Source: Crambe crambe
Lineage: Eukaryota; Porifera; Demospongiae; Poecilosclerida; Crambeidae
Reading direction: 5' to 3'
Length of the DNA: 64,000 bases
NCBI GenBank assembly: GCA_963924555.1
Contig: OZ004582.1
Span: 5,084,001 to 5,148,000 of the forward strand
The position numbers were made by a program, and so were the translations under genes. How positions within the stretch are numbered: the stretch's first letter is position 1; the number at the start of each line of letters is the position of its first letter. The notes beneath the pieces were generated by a model. That model was not told where the DNA came from and searched no databases. It was given only the letters and a program-made list of their open reading frames with translations. Shown here piece by piece: positions 1-12,719 of this stretch.

Positions 1-10
1 GCGGGGCTAT

Positions 11-515
11 GAGATGCTGCAGTTGAAAACTACAGTTTCATACTGACTAGCACTTCCTACTCTACAACTGAGGGCAAATCCGACACTCGAGAATACTACC
101 ATTGTAGAGAAACTCAACCGCTAAGCAGCCATACCTCAATCAATTTTTTCACGTCAATTTCGTCAAGCTGCAGCCATGTGCTGACCATATTGTGCTTATT
201 CTTATTATATGAACCAAGATGCAGGCAACTCGAAGAGATTTTAGCTAGAAAAGCTGAATTTTGATCGCATTTAGCCGTTGATCGAGCGATCGATGGTCCA
301 TAGCTCTCACCTACAGTGGGTTCTTTTCGAAATCTCTTTGAGTTGCCCTGCATCTTGGTTCATATTCAGCACATGGCTGCAGTTCTAGAAAATTGACATG
401 AAAAAATTGATCAAGGTATGGCTGGTGTTCTCGAGTGTCTAGTTTGCCCTCAGTTGCAGAGTAGGAAGTGCTAGTCAGTACGAAACTATATTTTTCAACT
501 GCAGCATCTCATGGC
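11..515. repeat. Foldback element with long inverted arms
   Basis: Bases about 11-262 pair with bases about 300-515 as an imperfect inverted repeat. The outer arms share the string GCACTTCCTACTCT and its complement, and the inner arms share CCAAGATGCAGG and its complement at 213 and 350. The centre is short, so the whole block could fold into one long hairpin. No transposase is present, so it is probably a non-autonomous foldback element. A target-site duplication cannot be judged because the left edge lies at the window start. Confidence 0.75.
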
Positions 516-826
516 CTGTGCAACTACCCTACCTGCCTCATTAACTCATGAATTATTCATGAGCCAACACTCCTTAATAGTGTTGCACTTCACCCCTATG
601 ACAACTATGACAGGGATACGTTACCCCTGGACAAGCATATCTGATTTTAGGCTGCCATGTAGCTAGAAATAGCTGACATACAAATTGCATACATCATAAT
701 TGACTTAATTCTGCATGACATGCTGTCAATGTTCAAACTATTGATTTGTATGTATGTAGGGCTCAGTGTTGACTTATCCATCGATAGTGGAACTTGTGTA
801 CAATTATAGTGTCAATAAGTGAGTTA

Positions 827-881
827 ATACATACATACATACATACATACATACATACATACATACATACATACATACATA
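827..881. repeat. (CATA)n microsatellite
   Basis: About 13 tandem CATA units. It lies in non-coding sequence between the foldback element and the candidate exon at 1211. Confidence 0.95.
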
Positions 882-1210
882 ATACATTATATATGAGATT
901 TGTTTTGCCAATTATACTTCAGCCCCCATAACTGTTAGTTGAAATTGTTGTGGAGAAAGATGGCCCAACAGTTTTATTCAAGCATGCAGAATGCTTGCAG
1001 TAACTCAACAGCTAGGATGATTAGTACTATGTTGATTCCTATCTGTGACTGCTATTACAGTGTTTGCAAGGAAAGTCCAGATACAGTACACGATTGTAAT
1101 TATTAGACAATGTATGAATGGAATTTATTCAACTTTTATACGTACATGCTCGCTTATCTGCTATACTGCTTTTTTTTTTCTTCTTCTTCTTTTTTTTTTT
1201 TTTGGCACAG

Positions 1211-1346
1211 AGATAACCTTCCCTGCGCTCTGAACTTGAGCTCCTCGAACCCAGCCTTTCTGGAAGGAGATGGAGCTCGTGGAGGGAGTGATTCTGATGA
1301 CGATGATGACTATCTAGGAGTGGGTCAGTACAGGCTCATCACTTAG
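1211..1346 (+). CDS. Candidate last exon of an unidentified gene
   Basis: A long T-rich tract at 1170-1204 ends in GGCACAG, a strong splice acceptor. The 45 codons that follow run to a TAG stop at 1344-1346. They encode a polar tail with a run of aspartates (SDSDDDDDY) and end in YRLIT. Such acidic tails are common at protein C-termini. Earlier exons would have to lie to the left, where none was recognised up to the window edge. I do not recognise the protein. Chance is a real alternative, because the evidence is only an acceptor plus a short open frame. Confidence 0.35.
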
Positions 1347-2120
1347 CAATAATGATAATAGACAATGATTATTAAAATAGAATTTTTATGGACCAGCAGC
1401 TCACAATCTGCTTATTTATTTTGATTCATGCATTATAATCGATTACATCATTAGTCATTAATAATACTCCAATAATAATTACATTCTGCCAGCATAGTTT
1501 TGGAAATAATAGGTCTATCAAAGCAGGAAGCATAATGCTGACATAATAGGCTATCGAAAGTGAACTCCATGGTTGATCTTAATGTATTTATCATGTGTGC
1601 CTACAATAGTTTGTCTGGTAGTGAGATAGTAAAATAGCTATTTATGTACATATGACATCAGCTACGAGCATAAAATAGGTCAGTAAAAAAAGAATAATGA
1701 CTTTTATAAAGCTGGAATTAAAGAATAGAATAATAGGGAAGCAAAAAAAGCATAATGTGCCAGTCCCTACCAATAATACAGGACACTCTGATAGAGAATA
1801 AACCTCTCATTAAATAGAATTATAAAGGTACCTTTGTATAACCTCCAAAAGAGGACAACCAGATGGGTCCCAAGTGTGTCCATTATGTTTTGCTGTATAA
1901 GTGAGACATTACAGGCTCTCTTGGTTTGTCCTCTATTATTAGAGAGGTTGTTCTCTTTCGGACATTTTGTGGTTTACATGTATGGAGCATGCATAGATTT
2001 GTCCTCTATTAGTGTCCTTTATCAGATGATACTACTGCAGTAAATGAATCATAAGAAAAAAATTATTGTAGCCAGTGCAGCCAGTAATGCTACATGATGA
2101 AAATAAGTTGCTAGGATCAA
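1347..2120. other. AT-rich spacer without recognised genes
   Basis: No supported exon. Around 1840-1960 the strings AACCTCCAAAAGAG and TAGAGAGG resemble a dispersed repeat that reappears at 57568-57650, so part of this is probably an old interspersed repeat. Confidence 0.5.
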
Positions 2121-3212
2121 CTAATTAGTATCCTTGGTAACACCCTTGACAAATTCAGTGAGAAACTCCTTGCTCTGAACACCAACGAAACTGGACCTGC
2201 TGACTCCAGCCACAAAGGCATGGACTGCAGGGATGGAGGACACTTTGTGAACCATGGCCACTTCAGGCAAGTCATCCACGTTAACCTTGGCCAAGTCAAC
2301 CTTGCCATCAAACTCATCAATCACTTGTTCCAAGGTGGGGGCCAATATTTTGCAGGGCTGACACCAACTGCATGCAGAGAAATAAAGTGGAACCTCTCTT
2401 AGTGAACTCTCTATTATTCAGGACGGAATAAATAATAACAACAACAACATTCCATTATAATTACCCAATCATAAAAAGGGTATCGAGAGCTGTGTAACTT
2501 TAGCACAATCATAAAAGATCACCAGACCCAACTCTGCTCTGGTTATTTATTTTTTCCACGATAACGGCAGCCATCTTGAGAGGCAAGTGCCCATAGACAC
2601 AATAGATTTTGCTTCTCGAGATGGCTACCATCGCTATAGCAATTGCCATGGTGAAGTAAATAATGCACCCTCTCTGGTCTCTATACCATACCAACTGAGT
2701 GAGGATTTGCACTGGTATTCATGTAAGGCAAAGCGGGGCTATTCCGAACGGTGGGGCTATTCCGTAGGGTCAAATATTTTCAAAACTCCTCGAGCTTATG
2801 AGCTCTAATTTGAAAGGTGTATTCTACTATTATAGTAGATTATATCCTCCAACATTGAGCTCAGAAGCTTCAGTAGTTTCAGAAATATTTGAACAATACG
2901 GAATTACCCGCCATTCGAAATAGCCCCGCTTTACCTTACTACGCCATATTATCTTTTCTCTCCATCTCACTCCAACCCTACAATGTGCATGGAATAATCT
3001 CCCACCTCAACACTGGGTACAAAATGAAAATCACCTCACCCTGCATGGAAATCAACAATGACAGGTTTGTCAGCTAATAATACATCTTTCTTGAATTCCT
3101 CTTCCCCAGTCACGTCAAATTTCCTTCTAGCTGCTGCACTTAGACTCAGCTGTCGTGTCATCAATTTTCCATAAGCTCCCACTAACCGAGAACAAAGGAC
3201 TCTGGATGTCAT
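2121..3212 (-). CDS. TXN2: Mitochondrial thioredoxin (thioredoxin-2)
   Basis: Two exons (3040-3212 and 2121-2367) join in phase to a 139-residue protein. Exon 1 begins at the ATG at 3212 and has an Arg/Ser/Ala-rich, acid-poor start (MTSRVLCSRLVGAYGKLM), as expected of a mitochondrial presequence. The thioredoxin fold follows: VIVDFHA at 51-57, then the split active site, whose tryptophan and first cysteine fall just after the intron as WCQPC. Most thioredoxins have WCGPC, so Gly to Gln is a mild oddity. The cis-proline strand is present as SSIPAVHAF. The enzyme is a disulfide reductase of the mitochondrial matrix, recharged by thioredoxin reductase 2. It faces NAA10 head to head with 183 bases between start codons. 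Confidence 0.93.
2723..2939. mobile_element. Small inverted-repeat element (MITE) in the TXN2 intron
   Basis: Both ends carry GTAAGG(C/T)AAAGCGGGGCTATT facing inwards. The inverted similarity runs on for about 55 bases around a core of roughly 100 bases. The GCGGGGCTAT string also opens the window at base 1, so the family is probably repeated. No clear target duplication was found. Confidence 0.7.
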
Positions 3213-3395
3213 AGCTGTGGTATGGTGCAGTTGAAAGGTAGGTAAAGGGTAAGCATTTGTAGCTAGCTATGATGGGCAAGCGTAGTTTTAAGTGTTGTCG
3301 TCCTTTACCTCATTGCATCATAACAAGGAAAGGGTCGCCAAATTGCCTTTTTTTCTCCTCTATCTTGATCTAGAGCTGTTGGGAAGTTTGCTATA
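3213..3395. promoter_or_regulatory. Shared promoter region between TXN2 and NAA10
   Basis: Only 183 bases separate the two divergent start codons, so both transcription starts and both 5' untranslated regions must fit here or overlap the coding exons. No TATA box was recognised. Compact head-to-head pairs of this kind usually share one bidirectional promoter; that part is inference. Confidence 0.6.
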
Positions 3396-6300
3396 ATGAA
3401 TATAAGAAATGCCACGGTAAGGTATTGTCTTCTAGGAGTGCTTCTCTTACATGTTTCATGCCATGTGGCATGTGGTGCCTGCCTATCTCATGGCTAGGTA
3501 TTAATATCTTCTAGAAGTGCTGCTCTTACATGGTTCATGCCATTGTGTGGCCTTGTCTCATTGGGCTAGGTATTATAGTATCAGCTATTCTGTGTTCTAG
3601 CAAATTTATATTTGACAGGCCAGAAGAGTATCTAGCTGGTCAAACCCAACTTGTTGTAACATAATAAATATGACCATTATGCAGGGCTGTATACAGAAAT
3701 TTTACTAAAGGGGGGGGGGGAACCTGGGGTATAGAAAAAAGAGGGGATGGCATAGGAAACGTTGATTTACAAATGTATAGACGACTGCGTGGCCATTAGG
3801 CCACAGTGAGTGGGAGGGGGTGTGCCCCCTCCTGCATAAAGCACGAAAGAAAATTTTAATATTTTTGGATGACTCATTGTTGGAGAATTCTCCTACCATT
3901 TTCATACGCAAATGCTAATTATGTGTATTGAGTTAAAAGAATTGTAGCTACTTAGTACTGTGATCTAGAGGAAATTGTGGATGTATAGCAGAAAAAGTCA
4001 AGAAGAGTTTCAGTTTGACATTGATGATTCGTATTAGCTGCTCATTCTTCTGTGTATAATTAATTATTAAAAATTTCAAAGTTTAGGGGGCAAGATTAAT
4101 CAATGGCCCCCTGTGCCCACCTCCAAATGCACCCCTGATCATGAGGTTGGTCTCCTGTACTAGCCTATCAGCCTGTAAAACACTCTCCATTCCACTGCCT
4201 AATCATTATCCCCTAGTGTTCCAGTGTTCCAAACTTAATTTGTCACTTTTCATGTAGCCCAATGATCTGCTGAATATGCAGCACTGCAACCTCCTTTGCC
4301 TGCCAGAGAACTACCAGATGAAGTACTACTTCTACCATGCACTATCCTGGCCGCAGCTCTCTTACGTTGCTGAAGATGAAAGTGGAACAATTGTTGGATA
4401 TGTCCTTGCTAAGATGTCAGTTGATATTGTTATTAGTGAGGATTATAGCGCAGTCATTTCTGAGTACTATGGCATTTTTAATGAACCATTTCTGAAATAG
4501 TGATGATGCCATGTATGTATCCTTGCTAAGATGTATTGTACCACATATTGAACCCTTGCTGTCTCCTTGCTAAGATGTCATATGTTCTTGCTATGATGCT
4601 GTGCCCCACACGTGCATGCACAGCAAGGGGTAAAGCAATTTGTGTGTATATTATATATATGCCAAAATTTTTGAAAAACCACCTAAACTGCGTAAATCGT
4701 CACTTTTTATGCTCTATTTCGATGGCAGAAGACTTACCTCTCAAATATAGCTGCACAACAGTAGTCTAACTTGGCAAACTGCCTTCATTGCCAAATAGAA
4801 ATCACAAGTTCTAACAAGTTCTGTATATAATTCACTCCGTACCTACTACAAAATTTATACGGCATGCAAAATTCACGTGGGGTCATGAAAATCTATGATT
4901 GCTCTTGTTATTAAGATAAGTTGGTAATACTGTCTTTTTTTTTTTTTCCCTCAGGGAGGAGGAGCCAGAGGACGTTCCGCATGGACACATTACCTCACTG
5001 GTGAGCATCAAAGTAGCTACATATTATGTATAAATGTAACAGTTACAGTGTAACTGCCCTAGTGGCTTGTGTACTTTGACCTTCCACGAATCTTCTGATA
5101 TGTGTTGCTGTTAGTCATCACAGCATCCTTATAGGGTGTTTGTAATTCATAGGAGTCCACATAATTATAGGGTGTGTACTTCATAGGAGTCCACATAATT
5201 ATAGGGTGTGTACTTCATAGGAGTCCACATAATTATAGGGTGTGTACTTCATAGGAGTCCACATAATTATAGGGTGTGTACTTCATAGGAGTCCACATAA
5301 TTATAGGGTGTGTACTTCATAGGAGTCCACATATAGGGTGTGTACTTCATAGGAATCCACATATAGGGTGTGTACTTCATAGGAGTCCACATATAGGGTG
5401 TGTACTTCATAGGAGTCCACATATAGGGTGTGTACTTCATAGGAGTCCACATATAGGGTGTGTACTTCATAGGAGTCCACATATAGGGTGTGTACTTCAT
5501 AGGAGTCCACATTGTGTAGGTACTTTTCATTATTGCCATCACTCCACTCTACCTAACTTAGGCTGTTCGCAGAACTCACAGACGCATGGGTCTAGCCAGG
5601 AAACTCATGGATCAGGTAATCTAATGTGATTATACACAGGCTACTGTTATTTACGAAATAGATGTGTTTTGGTTTTTGTTGTTGTTGTTGTTGTTGTTTG
5701 TTTTTTTTTGTTTGTTTTTTTAGGTGGGGGGACAAGGAAGACAGTTTGCCTTTTTTTTGGGGGGGGGGGAAACCTTATGGAATATCCTTATTAGGGTTTG
5801 GAATATCTCTTATTAGTACGGAATATCCTTATTAGGGTATGGAATGTCTTATGATTTCTTGCTTGTGATAGACTTTTTCGGTGATGTAATTTTAGGCCTC
5901 ACGAGCCATGGTGGAGGTATATGGAGCAAAATATGTATCTCTACATGTTAGAGTAAGGTATGTGTCTACATGTGAGAGGTAGAGAGAGTAAGGTATGTGT
6001 CTACATGTGAGAGGTAGAGAGAGTAAGGTATGTGTCTACATGTGAGACTAAGGTATGTGTATTTATTTGCTGAATTCTGTGGCCACCTATAACTGGTTTT
6101 CTATGCACTACCTGATATGGATGATCAGCTTTTGCTTGTGATCAGGTTTGCTTGGAATAAGTGGTTGTGTAGGTTTCATGATAATTGGTAGTTTTGAGTG
6201 TAGAATATAAACACTAACTTATTATTTCCATAGCAACCGTGCTGCTCTCCACCTCTATGAGATCACTTTGCAGTTCAAGTAAGTTAATCAGTTAGGATCC

Positions 6301-6655
6301 CTGTTTTGTATAAAAATAAAACAAAAAAACCAAACCCACCATCAAAAATAAAAATCCACCATCTTAGTTTTCAAAAGTGATGATGCTACCACACCTACAG
6401 GCTTCATTAGTGATCTAAATTCATGTATTGTTATTATTGTTGTTGTTTCAATTGGGAATGAAATTGAAGTTTCCCATTATGACAGTATTCTCTGTTGATT
6501 GTTATAGGAAGGAAGAGGTGGAAGCACGCTATTACGCTGATGGAGAGGATGCTTATGCCATGAGGAGAGATCTTGGTTATGTGAAGGAAGAAATCAGGAA
6601 GGAGAAAGAAGCTAGTATCAAAAGAGCAAAGAAGAACACTGAACTCTCTGTATGA
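3396..6655 (+). CDS. NAA10: N-alpha-acetyltransferase 10, NatA catalytic subunit
   Basis: Seven exons (3396-3416, 4258-4415, 4955-5000, 5562-5615, 5896-5957, 6234-6278, 6508-6655) join without frame conflict to 177 residues. Landmarks match NAA10/ARD1 closely: MNIRNA start, [37 protein letters not shown] with the acetyl-CoA binding R/Q-x-x-G-x-A loop, [15 protein letters not shown] and [11 protein letters not shown]. The enzyme sits with the NAA15 scaffold at the ribosome and acetylates the N-termini of nascent proteins after methionine removal. The C-terminal tail is shorter than in human (235 residues) and is Lys/Glu rich. Intron 3 holds a minisatellite, and the exon 5 donor has been copied several times in tandem. 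The last exon also exists as an orphan copy at 38677-38823. Confidence 0.96.
3683..4140. repeat. Possible hAT-like remnant in NAA10 intron 1
   Basis: The block starts CAGGGCTGTATAC and ends in the complement of CAGGGGTGCATTT, with G-rich and C-rich stretches just inside the two ends. CAGGGNTG ends are typical of hAT transposons. The flanking 8 bases do not match, so this is a tentative call. Confidence 0.3.
5133..5520. repeat. Minisatellite in NAA10 intron 3
   Basis: About 12 tandem copies of GGTGTGTACTTCATAGGAGT plus a short tail. The first copies are about 33 bases because of an extra AATTATA; the later ones are about 28 bases. The array lies wholly inside the intron between exons 3 and 4. 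Confidence 0.95.
5943..6060 (+). repeat. Tandem copies of the NAA10 exon 5 donor site
   Basis: The exon 5 boundary AGAGTAAG/gtatgtgtct at 5957/5958 is repeated with a 35-base unit, giving further identical donors at 5993 and 6028 and a shortened one at 6053. Only the first donor keeps the reading frame into exon 6 (the split AG + C codon completes SNRAALHLY). The 35-base unit is not a multiple of three, so use of a later donor would shift the frame. Confidence 0.85.
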
Positions 6656-7543
6656 TGTTTGAACTATTTGAAATCATAAAGAATATAATATACATCTTAC
6701 TTTGAAGTGGAGGGTGGGGGTGTTGACAATATGGCACACTGTGCTGAAAATTTTGCCCTGACCATGCCCACTTCTGCATATTGTTTGATGGTTCATCTCT
6801 CACTTGGTTCTTATATTTATTGGCAACCCACATACACAAGGAGAAATGGCACACCAACAACCCATCAGCTAATAGATGTCAGGATTGAATATAGAATAGA
6901 CCACAAGAGAATGAAGGTTGCTTTAGAAGTAATGCACTTGTGAGTCCTGCAATATCTAACTCTTAGTGAATGTACTGCACCACTACTGGACTGAGTAATA
7001 TAGTTCTCCATTAGCTATTGAATATAGAAACTGTTATTAGCTATCTTGACTGTCAGCATGTAGCTATGAATGGTCTATCTCCCCAAAATACAAACAATGA
7101 TAATAGCTGCCGGCTATAATGATTGTATCTTACATTACCAAGCTTTATCATAATAGCTGCAATAATTCTAATACACTCCTTACATTTTCCATTTACTTGC
7201 CATCATTGGAGAATTCCTGATAATAAAAATTACATTCCGTCCCAGTCAGCTGTGCATGTTCACCATTGCAAAAAATTGTAATTGGATGTAGTGATAAATA
7301 AAATTAAGACAGTTCTGTTAAATCAAGGGGACATCTTCAGTATCATTGAGAATTGTGATGGAAGTAGTCACGTGTTCATAGCTACCATGCATATATACAA
7401 ATGTATAACAAACCTAGGTTTCCTTAGTTAAGTAATAGTTATTGACTCTTGTCATCAAAAAAACAACAATGAAACAACAACATCAAAAACATGATAACTA
7501 ACAAAACGGGGAAAAATGATAATGTGTGCGGATGCAATCTATT
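6656..7543. other. Spacer between NAA10 and the GTPase-FN3 gene
   Basis: It holds the 3' regions of two convergent genes. Nearly all of it is repeated at 38824-39761 as part of the mosaic duplication. An open frame at 6707-6943 appears in both copies only because the DNA is duplicated; it resembles no known protein. Confidence 0.6.
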
Positions 7544-10500
7544 TTAGAGAGATGTTTCAAATTTATATTCAGGTTCAAAATATGTTTCGCTTGCTGGTTT
7601 AGTAGCATGGTACATAATTATTCCGCCTACACCAAGTGTAGGAAGTGAGGCAAAAACAGTAAGGGCTACTCTTGTGATATCACTGAATTTGGTGCATTTA
7701 TCGTTAAGAATTCCAACCGAAGTTTTTCGGCCATTATAGAATTTATTTTTTGCTGCCACATGAAAATCGTACGAGGTATTTGACTCCAATCCATCAATAA
7801 CTGTTTTTTGACTGTAGGTTGAAGTTGCTTTGACTATTTCTTCCTTTACTAGTTGACCTGTCCGGTTGTGTATGCATTTAACTTCATAGTACTCCAGACC
7901 ATCCTGTTCATGTGGATGATTCCAACGAATTTTTATAGCATCACTACGCATTTTATCAATAACTAACTTCACAGGAGGCCCTGGGAATTTTTCTGCTGTT
8001 GTTGCTTGTATTTTTTCTTCTTCGCTATCTTTAAATTCCCCCAAAGTACAAATACTGAATACATATGTTGTTTTTTGGTCAAGTCCAATTATTTTACAGT
8101 GTATTTTTTGACCATTATCAGTCAGTTTACAATTCGTTTCTTGATTAAATTTGAATAATTCACTGTCTGTGAAGTCATTTGATTGATCATCTTCATCCAA
8201 TTCTATTTTATAGGCTGTCAATACATCGGGTAACTTCTTTGGCTTTGTCCAAGAGAGTTCAACTGAGCTGCTTGTTGTGTTATTAACAGCTAAATTCGCT
8301 ACTGGGTCTGGTCTTGCTTCATTATGGTGTAGTGAACACATCTCACTTGGCTCACTTTCACCAACTCCATTTATTAGACGTACACGAATATTAATATTTT
8401 CAGAAAGGGATGCAATCGAATGAGGTATTGGATATTTTAGGCTCGTATTCAATTTATAAAGAGAGCATTTTTTCCACTCTTTTTCATGGTAATACTCAAT
8501 CTTCACATCTGTCACAGATGAGCCATACTCATCTTTAGGTGAAATAGGTTTTATAGATAGTATGAATTCTTTTGATTTTGCTTCGAACTGTATTGAGGGA
8601 CGTGAAGGTTTAGCTGGTTTTCTACAACCTGTTGTTACTGTTAGTTCATCACTATAATCGCCTTCACTATCTCTGTTGAGGGCATATACTCGAAAGTCAT
8701 ACTCAGTTCCAAATTTTAACCTTTTAATTTCAGTAGTAAGTTCATTTCTATCCATAAACTGTGCTAACTGTCTCCATGTTTTTTTATTTTCTGATGTTAA
8801 TTTCATTTGTATACGGTATCCAAAAACTGCTCTTTCTCTTTCGTCAGGGGCATCCCATGCCAATTTCACAGTATTTTCGAAAATATTCCTGGGTCTAAGA
8901 TTTCGTACAGTGCCAGGTTTTGTATCAAAACTGGGATTCACAGGTACCAAATCACTTGACTCGCTGATGCCGACGTCATTTTCTGCTTGAATGCTGATGA
9001 AGTGAATTTTATCTTCAAATGGCAATTTGATACACTCTGTTCTATCATTTTTCAATGATTCAGGTAACTCAATGATATTTTGATCCAACTGTTCTTCCTT
9101 TACATTGTACTTTGCTATTACAAGCTTCTTTGATTCTTCATTTTTGTTCAAATCTATATGAATATAGATTGACTCCTTTTCAACATGTAATAAAGGTTTT
9201 CTTGGTTTGGTTGGCTTAGCAAGTAATGTTTCTACATCCAATGATGAATTTATTCCATCATCATTTTGATTTAAAGATTTAACTTGAAATGCATATTTTG
9301 TATGCGGAGATAACTTATCAATCACTTTGGAACATTCTCTAGTGTATAAAGCTCTCTTCCATTCGTTATTTCTGCATTCCACTTTATACATGTCCACTGC
9401 TAATGGATTTATGTCTGGCTTTTCCCATGACAATTCAATACTCTCACAGGTGACATTAAAAGACTTCAGATTTACGGGTGGACCTGGTACAATCTTAGTA
9501 AGGTCTACTCTCTCAGATTGACTAGGTTCGCTCTCACCAACATTGTTTCTCATGATAACCCGAAACTTTGTACACGTGTTTTCCATTGTATAGTTATCTA
9601 ATGCCACAGAATATTGTAAAGGATTGGCAGATGCCTCCTCTATATTCTCTTCTTTTATAGTAATCCATTGTTTTTTATTACATTGCTTCTGAATAATAAC
9701 TTTGTTAACTGTTTCTCCATTTTCCTTCAATTTGGGTAATTTCCTGACAAAAAGTGCTAATTTTGTAGGATCATCACCACATACTTGGGTGTTGGGGCGA
9801 AAAGGTTTATCAGGCACCCCACATGGTACAATGATACGATAACGCTTACTAAATTCTCCGACTCTTCTCTTTGATGTGTTATAGCCTCGAAGACGAATGT
9901 GATAAGTTTGGTTTGGGGATAATTCCTTGATTTTGGTACTGGTGATAACGAGTGGTGAATGTACATTATCATTTTTCCATGTGAAGTTGTCCTTCCCCTT
10001 TATTTGAATTTCAAACTTCTCAGCAGCATCTGGATTAATCTCAGGTTTGTCCCACTCCAGTATGACAGCCTTTTCTTTCTTCTCACCTCTTTCTGATATT
10101 TTAATTACTAGTGGGCCTGGAATATCTGATGTCTCTTTTTCATAGACTTCGTACTTTGCAGGGCCTATAGCTTTAGCCATATAACTAGACTTCAGTTCTT
10201 TCAGATTTAATGATGCCTGGGACTTAAAAACATCATTAAACACGTCTAAACAATGATCTTTAGAATCATTATAATTTTTGGACTTTAATCTTTCCATCAC
10301 AGTCTTAATCTTTTCTTCAAGAACTTCCTTCTTTTCAAAATGTAGCGTTTCATCATCTGGCAGTAAATAATTGCACTCTTTGTCTAGTTTTGACCGTATC
10401 TCATGTAGTATGCAGGAATGCATCCCCAGCAAAGTTACTGTATCAGGCTTACTGATATCTCCTTCTTCCACTGGAAATTGTATCGCCTCCATTTGGCTTT

Positions 10501-12653
10501 GATACTCAAGAACTAACTCTTCAGACAGAGAATCGAGTCGATTTTGACAAACTGTGTCCCAATTTAAGTTGATATCAGTTATGCCAGTGTCGGTATTCAA
10601 CGCTTGTATATACTGCTTCGCTAATCGAACGAATATCTCACTAGTAAGGGGTTCATCACTTTGTAAGCACCTCTTACAACTGATACTGCTGCACAACAAC
10701 TCAATGGCTTTTTTAATTTCAGCATTAAAGTTGTGATTTAATTCGTAGATTGGAGTAAGATGTGGCTCTTCATCACTAGCAGGGTGCCTTATTTGATGAC
10801 AGTCAAAAGAGGGAAAGAGAGTGAGTACATGAGACCTTCTGTCATTGTACCTGCTTTCGAGTCCCTGAGTCAGATATTTCTGTATTATATGCTCAGTAAG
10901 GGAAAGATCGTTGCTGGGCTTTATTTTACAATCACGCATCAACCAGAAAAAGTTTGGGAAAATTTTATAGTTCTTGGAAGAGTCATTATCTGTGATGGGT
11001 TCATCACACAAATGAATCAATCGCGATAACTCAGAGAAGCAACTGCAAATAAATTCAATACTGCTATTAACATTGCTAATTTTGGCAGAAATATAATTTA
11101 TAACAGACAGTCAAACTTATGAAGCAGACTGGGGAAAAATGATTTTATATTCAGAGTGACCACCAATCTGTCAAATCTATTTTCTGCCACCATGCAGTAA
11201 CTCACTGTACTCACCTTAGTGCTCTGATATGGTCTAAACCAATCATACCCTGTGTATTGTAGATCAAAGTTGAACTCAAAAGTGTTGTTAAGACGAGAAT
11301 TTTAACGATTAAATCGGTCCGATTCTGTTCATCCACCATTCCTGCACTAGAACCTTCAGTGTCGAGCAGTACTACTTCGAATTCACCGAAGTCTAAAGTT
11401 GTGGTTGCCATTTGTATGCCTCGAGTGCAGACTTCATCCGAGTCACTTGCTTTGAATGCATCATTACCTCCCAATAGTCGTGACAAGAAATATGACTTCC
11501 CTGTTCTTGCTTTTCCACAAATACTTAACACTGCAAAGGGCTTCGTTATTTTTTTGAATAGTTCACATGCATCATTACAGAGCACAAGTTTTCCATCTTC
11601 GTCTGATACCAACATCATACTACTTTTGGAATTGTTTAGCAGTTTATGCATTTTGCAATTTAGTACTGCAAGGACAGAATATATCATTAATAATAAGCTG
11701 AATAACTGTGATAATGGTTCACCTTCAAATAATGGACAACTAGTACTACATGTGGAATGAAAACCATGGGGAATTTTGTTTTATTCATGTATTTTGTGCA
11801 TGTGGTAAAGTTTTCACTGTTGTACAATTTCTATGGTGTTTACAGTTAAATGGTACATAAAAAAAAAGAGTTCTAGTGGAAAAAGATGTTTTGGAGGGGG
11901 GCACTGAAATACATGTATATTAATGTCACACAAGTTAGATTGATTCCTTTCAGACTTCAAGATCACTTAAACTTATAGTCATAAGGAAGAAACCTGTGTC
12001 TTGGTTGTGACTCTCAAGCTCTGAACCTGGTCTGCCATGCATGAGAGGTGACACTACAAGTACAGGCCTGGGCTACCCTTCTGGCTTCAAGTTGTGATCC
12101 AGCAACTGGTAACTAATGGCCTGAGAGTGAGGGTACTGAGTTTAGTAACCCTTTGCCCTGAGAGTGAGGGTACTATTATACCGTAAGCTTAGTGCCCTTG
12201 TGGAGGACACTATGCCTTCTAACTGACCACTCAGCTTTTGCAACCATAATATGGGCACAACCCTTATATAATTATGTATAACCACACTCAATAGTAACCA
12301 CATACCACAAGATATAAGAGTAATGCAAGGAAGAAACCAGGTGGTGACACCTAGTATCACTTTTGCACAGTACAGGGATATATAATGCCTCATGCATTTC
12401 TTTATAGTCAATTACAAGTTGGTTGTCCAAATGTAAAGCACAAATTGACTACAATAAAAATTTGCACTTATTGACACATCTATCTATTCAGGAACAGCCT
12501 CAAGTTTATACAGTTGTTCTAGATTTTGCATCTTGGACAATTCACTGTCTACAGTGTAATAGTTTTATTTTTATTCATTGTCAAAAGGAACCATCATGTG
12601 TTAATTTTAATGCTTACCTGGATGAGATGGAGGTTCACTTTCCACTGCTTTTG
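7544..12653 (-). CDS. GBP-type GTPase fused to FN3 repeats and a membrane helix
   Basis: Main exons are 12618-12653, 11215-11665 and 7544-11042, plus a probable earlier exon at 17968-18006; together about 1,340 residues. The 11215-11665 exon holds a guanylate-binding-protein GTPase: P-loop GKARTGKS, switch TRGIQM, DTEG, then LLSSTLIYNTQG. The large exon opens with the GBP-style RD motif (FFWLMRDC) and a helical stretch like the start of the GBP helical domain. After about residue 300 of that exon come roughly eight FN3 domains, starting near 299, 400, 511, 603, 701, 800, 903 and 1011, each with the usual W and Y/L core. A hydrophobic segment near 1118-1140 and a 20-residue tail end the protein. 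GBPs are dynamin-like GTPases that act on membranes and pathogen vacuoles. FN3 repeats on a GBP are not a standard architecture. The true start was not found. Role: inferred membrane-anchored GTPase. Confidence 0.85.
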
Positions 12654-12719
12654 CTGGAAAAAATTATTATAAAAACAAATTAATAATTATGTAGAAATGT
12701 AGAAAACAACACATGTAGA

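Noticed and set aside
5133-5520. CRISPR-like array of regular repeats
   Set aside because: Units are head-to-tail with no unique spacers, lie in an intron of an animal gene and have no cas genes nearby. The arrays at 20470-21565 and 25350-25905 fail for the same reason.
6707-6943. 78-codon frame conserved at 6707 and 38875
   Set aside because: Conservation is explained by the recent segmental duplication; the frame resembles no family and lies in the NAA10 3' region.
9757-9972. Other-frame open frames conserved between the two GTPase-FN3 copies (also 8676-8990, 9327-9521)
   Set aside because: They are shadows of the FN3-coding strand, kept because the copies are nearly identical.
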